A stretch of 64,000 bases of DNA from Bosea sp. PAMC 26642 (GTDB taxonomy: Bacteria > Pseudomonadota > Alphaproteobacteria > Rhizobiales > Beijerinckiaceae), in the NCBI RefSeq assembly GCF_001562255.1, contig NZ_CP014301.1:2418001-2482000 (forward strand). The letters run 5' to 3'. The position numbers and the translations under genes were made by a program. Shown here piece after piece: positions 56,713 through 64,000 of this stretch. Position 1 is the first letter of the stretch. Each line of letters starts with the position of its first letter. The notes under the pieces were generated by a model. The model was not told where the DNA came from and did no database searches. It worked only from the letters and a program-made list of their open reading frames with translations.

Positions 56713-56907
56713 GGCTTGGATCTCCGGGCTTGGGCGCTGAATCCAGGGTCTTGTACGGCTCGGCGACGCGATCTTCCCGGCCGCGACGAGGAGGTGGGTC
56801 TCATGCCGGCCGCTGCGGGCGTCATTCTGACGGCCTATCCGGATCTGAACGATCCGAATGCGGCGAAACCGACGACATAGCGCAAATGCACGCCAGTTCG
56901 GTAACCA

Positions 56908-56934
56908 GTTTGATACGCTGCAAGTGTATCCAAC
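56908..56934. promoter_or_regulatory. Imperfect dyad between eipA and the YHS gene
   Basis: A 27-bp dyad reads GTT-T-GATAC-G-CT, GCA centre, AG-T-GTATC-C-AAC (56908-56934), with four mismatched bases in all. It lies midway in the 279-bp divergent intergenic region and could be an operator for either gene. No transcription factor gene is adjacent. This is a sequence observation only. Confidence 0.4.
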
Positions 56935-56991
56935 CCGTGAAGATTCAGGCTCCGGACGGAGCCCTGCGAATAGGCAAAGGATTTGCCCGCG

Positions 56992-57525
56992 ATGAAGGCC
57001 ACAACATGGCGCAGGCGGATCGCCTTCGCGGCGACCATGCGCGTGCTGGCCCTCGCAGGCTTTGGCCTCATGCCGCCCACGCCTACTGAAGCGAAGGGAC
57101 TGCCCGACGGCCTGCCCCCACTGCCCGCAATCGGCGAGACGATGCAGCGCGATACCCGTTCGGGTCTCGCGCTGGGCGGGTTCGACCCGGTCGCCTATCA
57201 CGTCGAGGCGCGCGCCACGGCCGGCCGCGCCGAATTCGAGATCACCCATCGCGGTGACGTCTGGCGTTTCGCCTCGGCGGCCAATCGCGCCGCCTTTCTC
57301 GAGGCACCTGACAGTTATGAGCCTGCCTACGAAGCCTATGATGCAACGGGCGTAGCCGAGGGGCTGGCAGTCGATACCGATCCAAGGCTCTTCGCCGTGG
57401 TCGAACAGCGCCTGTTCCTGTTCCGCACCGCCGCCAGCCGCAACGCTTTCCTGGAAAACACCTCTCTGCGGCGCCTCGCGGAGAACAGCTGGGGCGCGGT
57501 GAGCCAGCTTATCGCCCACCGCTGA
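56992..57525 (+). CDS. Secreted YHS-domain protein
   Basis: The 177-residue protein has an N-terminal basic and hydrophobic segment (RRRIAFAATMRVLALAGFGL) that may be a signal or anchor. A YHS domain follows: SGLALGGFDPVAYHVEARAT, then RGDVWRFASAANRAAFLEAP. YHS domains bind metals or accompany metal-handling proteins. The start is the ATG at 56992. It converges on cysQ. The function is unknown. Confidence 0.8.
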   Translation: MKATTWRRRIAFAATMRVLALAGFGLMPPTPTEAKGLPDGLPPLPAIGETMQRDTRSGLALGGFDPVAYHVEARATAGRAEFEITHRGDVWRFASAANRAAFLEAPDSYEPAYEAYDATGVAEGLAVDTDPRLFAVVEQRLFLFRTAASRNAFLENTSLRRLAENSWGAVSQLIAHR

Positions 57526-57531
57526 CCGGCT

Positions 57532-58413
57532 TCAGTCCGGTTGCGACAGATCCGCTGCCGCCGCAACGGCCCGCTCGGCCAGGGCATCATGGCTGGCCGC
57601 CACGAAGGGCGGGTTACGGAAACCGCGCCCGCTGTCGCCATAGCGCGGCAGGCTACCGTCGATCAGCATGACGACGCCCCCCGCCGCCCGCAGAATCGCA
57701 TCGCCCGCCGCGATATCCCACTCCATGGTCTGGCCACCCCGGATGTGGAGATCCGCCTCGCCAGCTGCGATCAACCCGAACTTGACCGCCGACGACACGG
57801 GGATTTTCGCACTCGACCCCATCGCCGCCGCGACCCCGTCGCTCAGGGCATCGCCATGGAATCGGCTGACCAGCGTGACAGGCCCCTCCTCCCCCACGGC
57901 CCGCACCGCGATCGGCAGGGCATCGCCGGATGCGGCGCCATCGGGGCCCAGCTTGGACTCGAAGGCACGCTGGCCGGCGAACCAGAGCCGGCCGAGTTGC
58001 GGCGCGGCGATCGCACCCGCGATCGGCCTGTCCCCGACGATGACGGCGATGGCGACGCAATAGCTGTCGCCGCCGGCCAGGAATTCGCGCGTACCGTCGA
58101 GAGGGTCGAGCAGAATGAAGACAGGCGCTGTCTTGTCCGCTTCGGCGCTCTCCTCGCTGATCACCGGAAAATCCGGCAGCAGGCGAGCCAGCGCGTCCTT
58201 CGCGGCCCGGTCGGCGGCGATATCCGCAGAGCAGACCGGGGAGCCATCGGCCTTGAGCCGCACATCGCGGGCAGCGCGCATCCGCATCAGCACGGCCGCG
58301 CTGACACGGGCGGCCTCCGCCAGGCAGCGCGCCAGGCCGTCGCGGTCAATCAGGCGCGGATCGTCAGCTGCGATCGGCGTCAAGACACGCCTCCCGATTT
58401 CCGCTTCGCACAT
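57532..58413 (-). CDS. cysQ: 3'(2'),5'-bisphosphate nucleotidase / CysQ-type inositol monophosphatase
   Basis: The 293-residue protein has the metal sites EESAEAD, LDPLDGTREFLAGG and WDIAAGDAILRAAGG of the inositol monophosphatase superfamily, and it is closest to CysQ. CysQ removes 3'-phosphoadenosine 5'-phosphate from sulfate assimilation. The start is uncertain: ATG 58413 used here, ATG 58434, or TTG 58383, which has the best ribosome binding site (GGGAGG). It is divergent from chpT with a 103-bp gap. Confidence 0.85.
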   Translation of the reverse strand: MCEAEIGRRVLTPIAADDPRLIDRDGLARCLAEAARVSAAVLMRMRAARDVRLKADGSPVCSADIAADRAAKDALARLLPDFPVISEESAEADKTAPVFILLDPLDGTREFLAGGDSYCVAIAVIVGDRPIAGAIAAPQLGRLWFAGQRAFESKLGPDGAASGDALPIAVRAVGEEGPVTLVSRFHGDALSDGVAAAMGSSAKIPVSSAVKFGLIAAGEADLHIRGGQTMEWDIAAGDAILRAAGGVVMLIDGSLPRYGDSGRGFRNPPFVAASHDALAERAVAAAADLSQPD

Positions 58414-58516
58414 AACAGGGTTAACCACATGCAAACCAAGATGGCACCATATCTTGCTCTATCTGGCGTCTCGCGAGCTTCGAGCGCCCCGCCACGCTGA
58501 TCTCGGGATAGATATC

Positions 58517-59158
58517 ATGACCGCCATCTCGCTAGAGCCGCTCGATCTGGCCGCGCTTCTTTGCAGCCGCGTCTGTCATGATGTGATCAGCCCCGTCGGC
58601 GCCATTGTCAACGCGCTGGAGGTCCTCGAGGAAGACGATCCGTCGATGCGCGACTTCGCGCTCGACCTGATCAAGAAGAGCGCGCGCAATGCCTCCTCGC
58701 GCCTTCAATTCGCGCGGCTCGCCTTTGGCGCGGCGGGTTCGGCCGGCGCCATGATCGATCTCGGCGACGCCGGCAACGTCGCCAACGGCTTCCTGAACGA
58801 CGAAAAGCTCTCGCTGGACTGGGAGGCGCCACGCGCACTCCTGCCCAAGAATCAGGTCAAGCTGCTGCTGAACCTGCTGATCATTGCGACTCAGGCCGTT
58901 CCACGCGGCGGCAAGCTGGTCTCGCGCGCTGTGGTGGAGGGCGAGCAGGGCTCGTTCAAGATCACGGCGACGGGCTCGCATGCCCGCATTCCCGCCCATG
59001 TCGAGGAGCTGCTGGCCGGCCAGTCGGAGACCGGCACCATCGATGCCCACGCCGTCCAGCCGCTTTATGCAGGCATGGTCGCGCGCGCCGCCGGCATGTC
59101 GATCACCTTCGCGATCGACGGCGATACCGTCACCATCACGGCCGACAAGGTCGCCTGA
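58517..59158 (+). CDS. chpT: Histidine phosphotransferase ChpT
   Basis: The 213-residue dimerisation-domain phosphotransferase relays phosphate from the kinase CckA to CtrA and CpdR in alphaproteobacterial cell-cycle control. The phospho-His lies in LAALLCSRVCHDVISPVGAI. The second half is a degenerate HATPase-like fold (NQVKLLLNLLIIATQAVPRG) that, as in ChpT of other species, lacks ATP-binding motifs. The ATG at 58517 follows GATATC. The chemotaxis operon starts 118 bp later on the same strand. Confidence 0.9.
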   Translation: MTAISLEPLDLAALLCSRVCHDVISPVGAIVNALEVLEEDDPSMRDFALDLIKKSARNASSRLQFARLAFGAAGSAGAMIDLGDAGNVANGFLNDEKLSLDWEAPRALLPKNQVKLLLNLLIIATQAVPRGGKLVSRAVVEGEQGSFKITATGSHARIPAHVEELLAGQSETGTIDAHAVQPLYAGMVARAAGMSITFAIDGDTVTITADKVA

Positions 59159-59276
59159 ACAGGGCACCCCACGGCAGGCAAGGCCGAATCGCGGCCTCTC
59201 CATGATCTCAACCGATCATAAACCCTTCTGATGCTTAGATCGTCGCTGGGGTTTGGCGTGGGTGATGGTCCTCTGC

Positions 59277-61889
59277 ATGGACGAGCTGCTGCAAGAGTTT
59301 CTGGGCGAGACCGGCGAGCACCTCGACACGGTCGATCGGGAACTCGTGCGCTTCGAGCAGGATCCCAACGATCAGAGCATTCTGCGGACGATCTTCAGGC
59401 TCGTCCACACCGTCAAGGGCACGTGCGGCTTCATCGGCCTGCCGCGGCTGGAAGCGCTGACCCATGCCGCCGAATCCGTCATAGGCCAGTTCCGCGACGG
59501 GGCCACGGTCAACCCCATCGCCGTCACCGCCATTCTGGAGACGATCGACCGCGTCAAGGAGATCCTGGCCGAACTCGCGGACAAGGGTCAGGAACCTCCC
59601 GGCACCGACGAGACGCTTATCGGGGAGCTCCAGGGGCTGGCTGAACGGGCGAAGCTCGAACTCGCGCAGGCAAAGAAGCCCGGCATCCCCTCCGACGATC
59701 CGGTCGCAACCTATCTCGCCCGTCACGGCACGAACCTGACGGACCAGGAACTCGATCTCGTCTTCCGCAGCGCCCCGGGTCCCGAACGAGGGCGTGACGG
59801 CCGCATCGACACCGGCGGCCGCACCGACGAGGAAACCCGTTCGCGCGACCGGCGTCCGACCGGCCCTGCGACGCTGCGGGTCAATGTCGATACGATCGAG
59901 CATCTCCTGACGATGGTGTCGGAGCTGGTTCTGACCCGTAACCAGCTCCTCGACATTTCGCGCAAGCAGAACGATGCCGCACTCAAAGCGCCGCTGCAGC
60001 GGCTCTCGCTGATCACGGCGGAACTGCAGGACGGGGTCATGAAGACCCGTATGCAGCCGATCGGCAATGCGTGGTCGAAGTTGCCGCGGATCGTCCGCGA
60101 CCTCAGCGGCGAACTCGGCAAGCGCATCGAACTCGTGACGGACGGAGCCGAGACCGAACTCGACCGGCAGATCCTCGATCTGATCAAGGATCCTCTCACC
60201 CATATGGTCCGCAACTGCGCCGACCATGCGATTGAGTTCCCGGCCGAGCGCCTTGCTGCCGGCAAGCCCGAGCACGGCACGATCCGGCTCGCCGCCTATC
60301 ACGAGGGCGGCTCGGTCACGATCGCGGTGTCCGACGACGGACGCGGGCTCGATATCGAGAGCATCCGCCGCAAGGCGCTGCAGCAGAACCTCGCCAGCGA
60401 AGCTGAAATCGAGCGCATGAGCGATAAGCAGCTCGGCCGCTTCATCTTCCACCCCGGCTTCTCGACCGCCGAGACCGTCACTGCGGTCTCGGGACGCGGC
60501 GTCGGCATGGACGTCGTCAAGGCCAATGTCGATGCGATCGGCGGCCTTATCGACATCGTCAGCACCGCCGGCCTCGGTACGTCCATCACGATCAAGATCC
60601 CGCTCACACTGGCGATCGTTTCGGCGCTGATCGTCGAGGCCGGCGGCCAGCGTTACGCCATCCCGCAGATCGTCGTGCGCGAACTCGTTCGCGTGAAATC
60701 AGGCGCCGACCAGCGCATCGAACAGATCAACGGCGCGTCGGTCCTGCGGTTGCGCGACCAGTTGCTGCCGATCATCTCGCTGGCCGGGCTCATGGGGGCA
60801 CCTGCTCCCGCGATGGACGACGGCTTCATCGTCGTCACCCAGATCGGCGAAAGGCAGTTCGGCATCCTCGTCGACGGCGTCTTCCACACCGAAGAGATCG
60901 TCGTGAAGCCGATGTCGACCAAACTGCGACACATCCCGATCTTCTCCGGCAACACCATTCTCGGAGACGGCGCCGTCGTCCTGATCGTCGATCCCAACGG
61001 CATCGCCCAGCTCGTAGGGGCGGCGGCATCGCCGGGCGAACCGCGCATTGCGACGCCGGCAAGCGGCCGCGACCCCTCCGGCGAGCGCACCACGATGCTG
61101 GTGTTCACGGCCGGATCCGATGGCCTCAAGGCTGTGCCGCTGTCGCTGGTGACCAGGCTCGAAGAGGTCGATTCGGCGCTCTTCCAGACCGGCAGCGGCC
61201 GCGTGCTGCTGCACTATCGCAACCGTCTCATGCCGATCGTGATGGTCGGCGACGCCAGACTCCGGACCGAGGGCCTGCAGCCTTTGGTGATCATCTCCGA
61301 AGGCGACATGACCATGGGTCTGGCCGTCGACTCGATCGTCGACATCGTCGATGAGGCGCTCGATGTCGAGCTGCAGTCGGCCTCGGACAAGGGGGTGATC
61401 GGTTCTGCGGTGATTCGCGGTCGCGCCACCGAAATCCTCGACCTCGCCCACTATCTCCCGCTTGGCGATCCGAGCTGGCTGCGGGCCCGCGGGCACGAGG
61501 GTGTCGCGGTGGCGGCGCAGGTTCTCCTGGTCGAGCCATCAGATTTCCTGCGCGAGATGTTGAGTCCGGTGCTGAAGGCCTCGGGCCAGCAGGTCGCCCT
61601 CGCCGCTGATTTCGAGAGCGCCCGCAAACAGGTGGCGACGCACATCACGGGGACCGTCCTCGTCGATCTCGACCGGGCCCCCGAAGCGGCCTTCGCCTTC
61701 GCCGCCATGATGCGCGCCAGCGCGCGTGGCGACAGCATCCGCATTCTCGGTCTCACGACCCTGACGACGCCGGCGCTGCATGTCAGCGCTGCCAAAGCAG
61801 GGCTCGACGAGATCATCGCCAAATTCGACCGCCGTGCGATCCTCGCCGAATTGGCCGACCGCAAACCAAGCATGAGGCAGGCGGCATGA
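59277..61889 (+). CDS. cheA: Chemotaxis histidine kinase CheA with two CheW domains and a receiver
   Basis: The 870-residue kinase has an Hpt domain with phospho-His H44 (RLVHTVKGTCGF), a short region in place of the P2 domain, a dimerisation helix (TIEHLLTMVSELVLTRNQLL), an HATPase domain with MVRNCADHAIEFP, DDGRGLD and GRGVGMDVV, and a first CheW domain. A second CheW-like region (about 610-740) and a C-terminal receiver-like domain with LVDLDR and AKFD follow. The ATG at 59277 is chosen; a GTG 24 bases earlier is possible. It overlaps cheW (ATGA). Confidence 0.92.
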   Translation: MDELLQEFLGETGEHLDTVDRELVRFEQDPNDQSILRTIFRLVHTVKGTCGFIGLPRLEALTHAAESVIGQFRDGATVNPIAVTAILETIDRVKEILAELADKGQEPPGTDETLIGELQGLAERAKLELAQAKKPGIPSDDPVATYLARHGTNLTDQELDLVFRSAPGPERGRDGRIDTGGRTDEETRSRDRRPTGPATLRVNVDTIEHLLTMVSELVLTRNQLLDISRKQNDAALKAPLQRLSLITAELQDGVMKTRMQPIGNAWSKLPRIVRDLSGELGKRIELVTDGAETELDRQILDLIKDPLTHMVRNCADHAIEFPAERLAAGKPEHGTIRLAAYHEGGSVTIAVSDDGRGLDIESIRRKALQQNLASEAEIERMSDKQLGRFIFHPGFSTAETVTAVSGRGVGMDVVKANVDAIGGLIDIVSTAGLGTSITIKIPLTLAIVSALIVEAGGQRYAIPQIVVRELVRVKSGADQRIEQINGASVLRLRDQLLPIISLAGLMGAPAPAMDDGFIVVTQIGERQFGILVDGVFHTEEIVVKPMSTKLRHIPIFSGNTILGDGAVVLIVDPNGIAQLVGAAASPGEPRIATPASGRDPSGERTTMLVFTAGSDGLKAVPLSLVTRLEEVDSALFQTGSGRVLLHYRNRLMPIVMVGDARLRTEGLQPLVIISEGDMTMGLAVDSIVDIVDEALDVELQSASDKGVIGSAVIRGRATEILDLAHYLPLGDPSWLRARGHEGVAVAAQVLLVEPSDFLREMLSPVLKASGQQVALAADFESARKQVATHITGTVLVDLDRAPEAAFAFAAMMRASARGDSIRILGLTTLTTPALHVSAAKAGLDEIIAKFDRRAILAELADRKPSMRQAA

Positions 61890-62392
61890 CCCAACGTGCC
61901 CCCCAGAGCGATCTCCCGGACAGCATCCACGGCTACGAGGAATCGCTCGACTACGTCACGATCATGATCGGAGAGCAGATGCTCGGGCTCCCGATCGGGC
62001 GCGTCCACGACGTCTTCATCGCCAATCGGATCACCCGCGTTCCGCGCGCGCCGTCCGAGATCGTCGGTCTGCTCAATTTGCGCGGCCGGGTCGTCACAGC
62101 GATCTGCCTGCGCAAGCGGCTGGGCCGATCGGTCGTCGAAGCGGCCGACTGCAACGAAAAGCTGGAACTCACTGCGGTCGGCATCGACCATGAAGGTGAA
62201 GCCTATGCGCTGATCGTCGACGCCGTCGGCGAGGTCATGCGGCTCGACCGGTCGACGCTGGAGACCCTGCCGGCCCATCTCGATCGCAGCTGGAGCGCGC
62301 TCGCGACCGGCGTGCATCGCCTCGACGATCGTCTGCTCGTCGTCCTGGACATGGACGCCGTCCTGAAAATCGACCTTCCCGTGGCCGCCTGA
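61886..62392 (+). CDS. cheW: Chemotaxis coupling protein CheW
   Basis: The 168-residue SH3-like protein links receptors to CheA. It has LDYVTIMIGEQMLGLPIGRV, the RVPRAPSEIVGLLNLRGRVV core and the AYALIVDAVGEVMRL stretch. It is translationally coupled to cheA. Together with the two CheW domains in CheA it gives three CheW modules in the operon. Confidence 0.92.
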   Translation: MTQRAPQSDLPDSIHGYEESLDYVTIMIGEQMLGLPIGRVHDVFIANRITRVPRAPSEIVGLLNLRGRVVTAICLRKRLGRSVVEAADCNEKLELTAVGIDHEGEAYALIVDAVGEVMRLDRSTLETLPAHLDRSWSALATGVHRLDDRLLVVLDMDAVLKIDLPVAA

Positions 62393-62421
62393 GCCACGCT
62401 TGCACACTTTTGGAGATGACC

Positions 62422-62787
62422 ATGAAATATTGTCTCGTCGTCGATGACTCTGCCGTGATCCGAAAGGTCGCCCGCCGCATCCTGGAAGGCCTCCAGTTCC
62501 GCATCGCGGAAGCCGAGGATGGCGCGCGCGCGATCGATGCCTGCAAGGGCGAGATGCCCGACGCCGTGCTGCTCGACTGGAACATGCCGATCATGGACGG
62601 CTACGATTTCCTGCGCACGCTGCGCCAGATGCCGGGCGGCCGACGGCCCAAGGTGGTTTTCTGCACGACGGAGAACGACATCGCCCATATCGCCCGCGCC
62701 ATGCACGCCGGCGCCGACGAATACATCATGAAGCCCTTCGACAAGGAAATCGTCGCCTCCAAATTCCATCAGGTCGGCCTGCTGTGA
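62422..62787 (+). CDS. cheY: Chemotaxis response regulator CheY
   Basis: The 121-residue single receiver domain has the acidic pair DD in CLVVDDSAVIRKVARRILE, phospho-Asp in LLDWNMPIMDGYDFLR, the conserved Thr in FCTTEND and Lys in MKPFDKE. The output domain is absent, as in CheY. The start at 62422 is set by GGAG six bases upstream; an earlier ATG at 62416 is less well spaced. It follows cheW by 29 bp. Confidence 0.92.
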   Translation: MKYCLVVDDSAVIRKVARRILEGLQFRIAEAEDGARAIDACKGEMPDAVLLDWNMPIMDGYDFLRTLRQMPGGRRPKVVFCTTENDIAHIARAMHAGADEYIMKPFDKEIVASKFHQVGLL

Positions 62788-62837
62788 ACCGCCTGCACTT
62801 CGCCATGCCTCCCGTCGTCAGGACCGCGTAGCCGAAA

Positions 62838-63950
62838 ATGAGCCTGTCGATAGCCCAGGGCGTCGCGAGATCGCAGCCCAAGACGGTGGTCATCGCCGAT
62901 GATTCCGTCGTGGTGCGCGGCCTTTTCGCGCGCTGGCTTGGCGAAAGCGGGCAATTTCACGTCGTCGCCGTTGCAGGTGACGGGGAAACAGCCATCGCTC
63001 ATGCGACACGCTTCCAGCCCGACCTGATGGTGCTCGATCTCGACATGCCCGGCGTCGATGGCGTCACCGCGCTCCCGTTGATCGTCAAGGAGAGCCCCAG
63101 AACGGCGGTGCTGCTCGCCACGACCCTCAACGAGCGCAATGCCCGCCTGGCGCTCGAATGCATGACGAAGGGCGCGATGGATGTCGTCTCGAAGCCCGAC
63201 AGCCGCAGCGGCATGACGCTGTCGCTCGATTTTCGTGCGGAATTTTTGCTCAAGCTCGGCCACATCGCTCAGTCGCGCCACCAGCCCGGTATGCTGCCGG
63301 CCGAGATGGACATCGATTTCGCCGCACAGGGCCAGACCAATCTGAAGCCGCTGGTCTCGGTCATGCCGCGCTATCTGCTGATCGGTGCATCGACCGGGGG
63401 TCCCAGGGCCGTCGCCAAGGTCCTGTTCGACATAGGCGACAGCCTGAGGGATCTCACCACCCTCGTCGTCCAGCATATGCCGCCTGTCTTCACGGCGTCC
63501 TTCGCCGAGCAGGTGGCGGCCCAGATCGGACTGCCGACCCGCGAACCCTATGACGGCGAGCGGCTCTGCCCCGGCACCATCTACATCGCCCCGGGTGGCC
63601 GGCATCTCGGCGTAGATCGCAAGCTCGGGCACCTCGTCGCCAGCATCGGCGACGGTCCCCCGGTCCGCTTCTGTCGGCCAGCTGTCGATGTGCTGTTCAG
63701 CACAGGGGCCCGTCATCTCGGTCCCGCCGCGCTCGGCCTCGTCCTCACAGGCATGGGCAGCGACGGCACGGACGGCGCCGGCGCGCTGCGGCAGGCAGGC
63801 GCCGCCGTCATCGCGCAGGACGAATTGTCCAGCACGATCTGGGGTATGCCCGGCTCGGTCGTGCGCGCCCGCCATGCCAGCGCGGTGATTCCGCTCGCCG
63901 AAATCGGCCTTGCCATCCGCAATCTCGTGCGCGGAGGTCAGGCTGGATGA
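62838..63950 (+). CDS. cheB: Chemotaxis methylesterase CheB
   Basis: The 370-residue protein has an N-terminal receiver domain (VIADDSVVVRG, phospho-Asp in LMVLDLDMPGVDG, Lys in VVSKPDS) and a methylesterase domain with catalytic Ser in LLIGASTGGPRAVA, His in VVQHMPPVFTASFAEQ and Asp in LTGMGSDGTDGAGAL. It demethylates or deamidates receptors. It is the fourth che gene, with a 50-bp gap from cheY and an ATGA overlap into cheR. Confidence 0.93.
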   Translation: MSLSIAQGVARSQPKTVVIADDSVVVRGLFARWLGESGQFHVVAVAGDGETAIAHATRFQPDLMVLDLDMPGVDGVTALPLIVKESPRTAVLLATTLNERNARLALECMTKGAMDVVSKPDSRSGMTLSLDFRAEFLLKLGHIAQSRHQPGMLPAEMDIDFAAQGQTNLKPLVSVMPRYLLIGASTGGPRAVAKVLFDIGDSLRDLTTLVVQHMPPVFTASFAEQVAAQIGLPTREPYDGERLCPGTIYIAPGGRHLGVDRKLGHLVASIGDGPPVRFCRPAVDVLFSTGARHLGPAALGLVLTGMGSDGTDGAGALRQAGAAVIAQDELSSTIWGMPGSVVRARHASAVIPLAEIGLAIRNLVRGGQAG

Positions 63951-64000
63951 CCGAGGCGGACTTCGATTTTTTGCGCACGATGCTGCATTTTCGCTCGGGG
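63947..64000 (+). CDS. cheR: Chemotaxis methyltransferase CheR, N-terminal fragment
   Basis: Eighteen residues are visible (MTEADFDFLRTMLHFRSG) before the window ends. The DFLR...RSG pattern matches the N-terminal helix of CheR. Its ATG overlaps the cheB stop, completing the usual cheB-cheR pairing. The gene continues beyond base 64000. Confidence 0.8.
   Translation, partial: MTEADFDFLRTMLHFRSG

Overview
The window is GC-rich, densely coded chromosomal DNA of an alphaproteobacterium, most likely a Hyphomicrobiales (Rhizobiales) member close to Bosea. That placement rests on recalled gene content and order (prs-queC-rplY-pth-ychF, a separate petABC operon, chpT beside a che operon, DUF1134/EipA, DUF6111 beside cca) and on protein character; no database was searched. 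I see about 65 genes. There are no rRNA or tRNA genes, no CRISPR array, no phage and no insertion sequence. Several short palindromic intergenic repeat families are scattered through it.

Layout. 1-8 kb: tail of a lipoprotein, prs, queC with a queuosine-precursor-type transporter, rplY, pth, a secreted DUF5666-like protein, a VapBC-type toxin-antitoxin pair, ychF and a double-hotdog MaoC protein. 8-13 kb: a PAS-GGDEF diguanylate cyclase, then a leftward operon of two tiny membrane proteins, mtnP, apt, mtnA and a class II aldolase, which fits a DHAP shunt for methylthioadenosine and 5'-deoxyadenosine salvage. 13-16 kb: the cytochrome bc1 operon. 16-22 kb: an ABC exporter, trmL, hemF, cca, a DUF6111 protein, a CoA-pyrophosphatase-type NUDIX and a DUF1285 protein. 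22.5-29.6 kb: a moxR-DUF58-BatA/DUF4159-large membrane protein operon.

29.7-41 kb: GNAT, NUDIX, phosphoesterase, SDR, ABC-F ATPase, acyltransferase, glk-hyi, a secreted protein and a RelE/ParE-type toxin-antitoxin pair. 41-43.5 kb: a membrane glucosyltransferase of the OpgH/MdoH type coupled to an FkbM methyltransferase. 43.5-49.2 kb: the most intriguing region. It holds a zinc-less BchC-like dehydrogenase, a VOC protein, a divergent pterin-synthase-fold protein, a GT4 glycosyltransferase and a SAM methyltransferase, the last three joined by overlapping stop/start codons. A GTP cyclohydrolase II paralogue with a non-canonical N-terminal domain follows on the same strand. Together these suggest an uncharacterised pathway to a glycosylated, methylated pterin- or pyrimidine-type compound.

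49-59 kb: a YfhO-like membrane protein, an HD-GYP protein with a degenerate receiver, a HAD phosphatase plus PfkB kinase pair, a coiled-coil membrane protein, EipA, a YHS-domain protein and CysQ. 58.5-64 kb: chpT followed by cheA-cheW-cheY-cheB-cheR, with cheR cut by the window end. Most operons are tightly packed with ATGA, GTGA or TGATG overlaps, so translational coupling is common.
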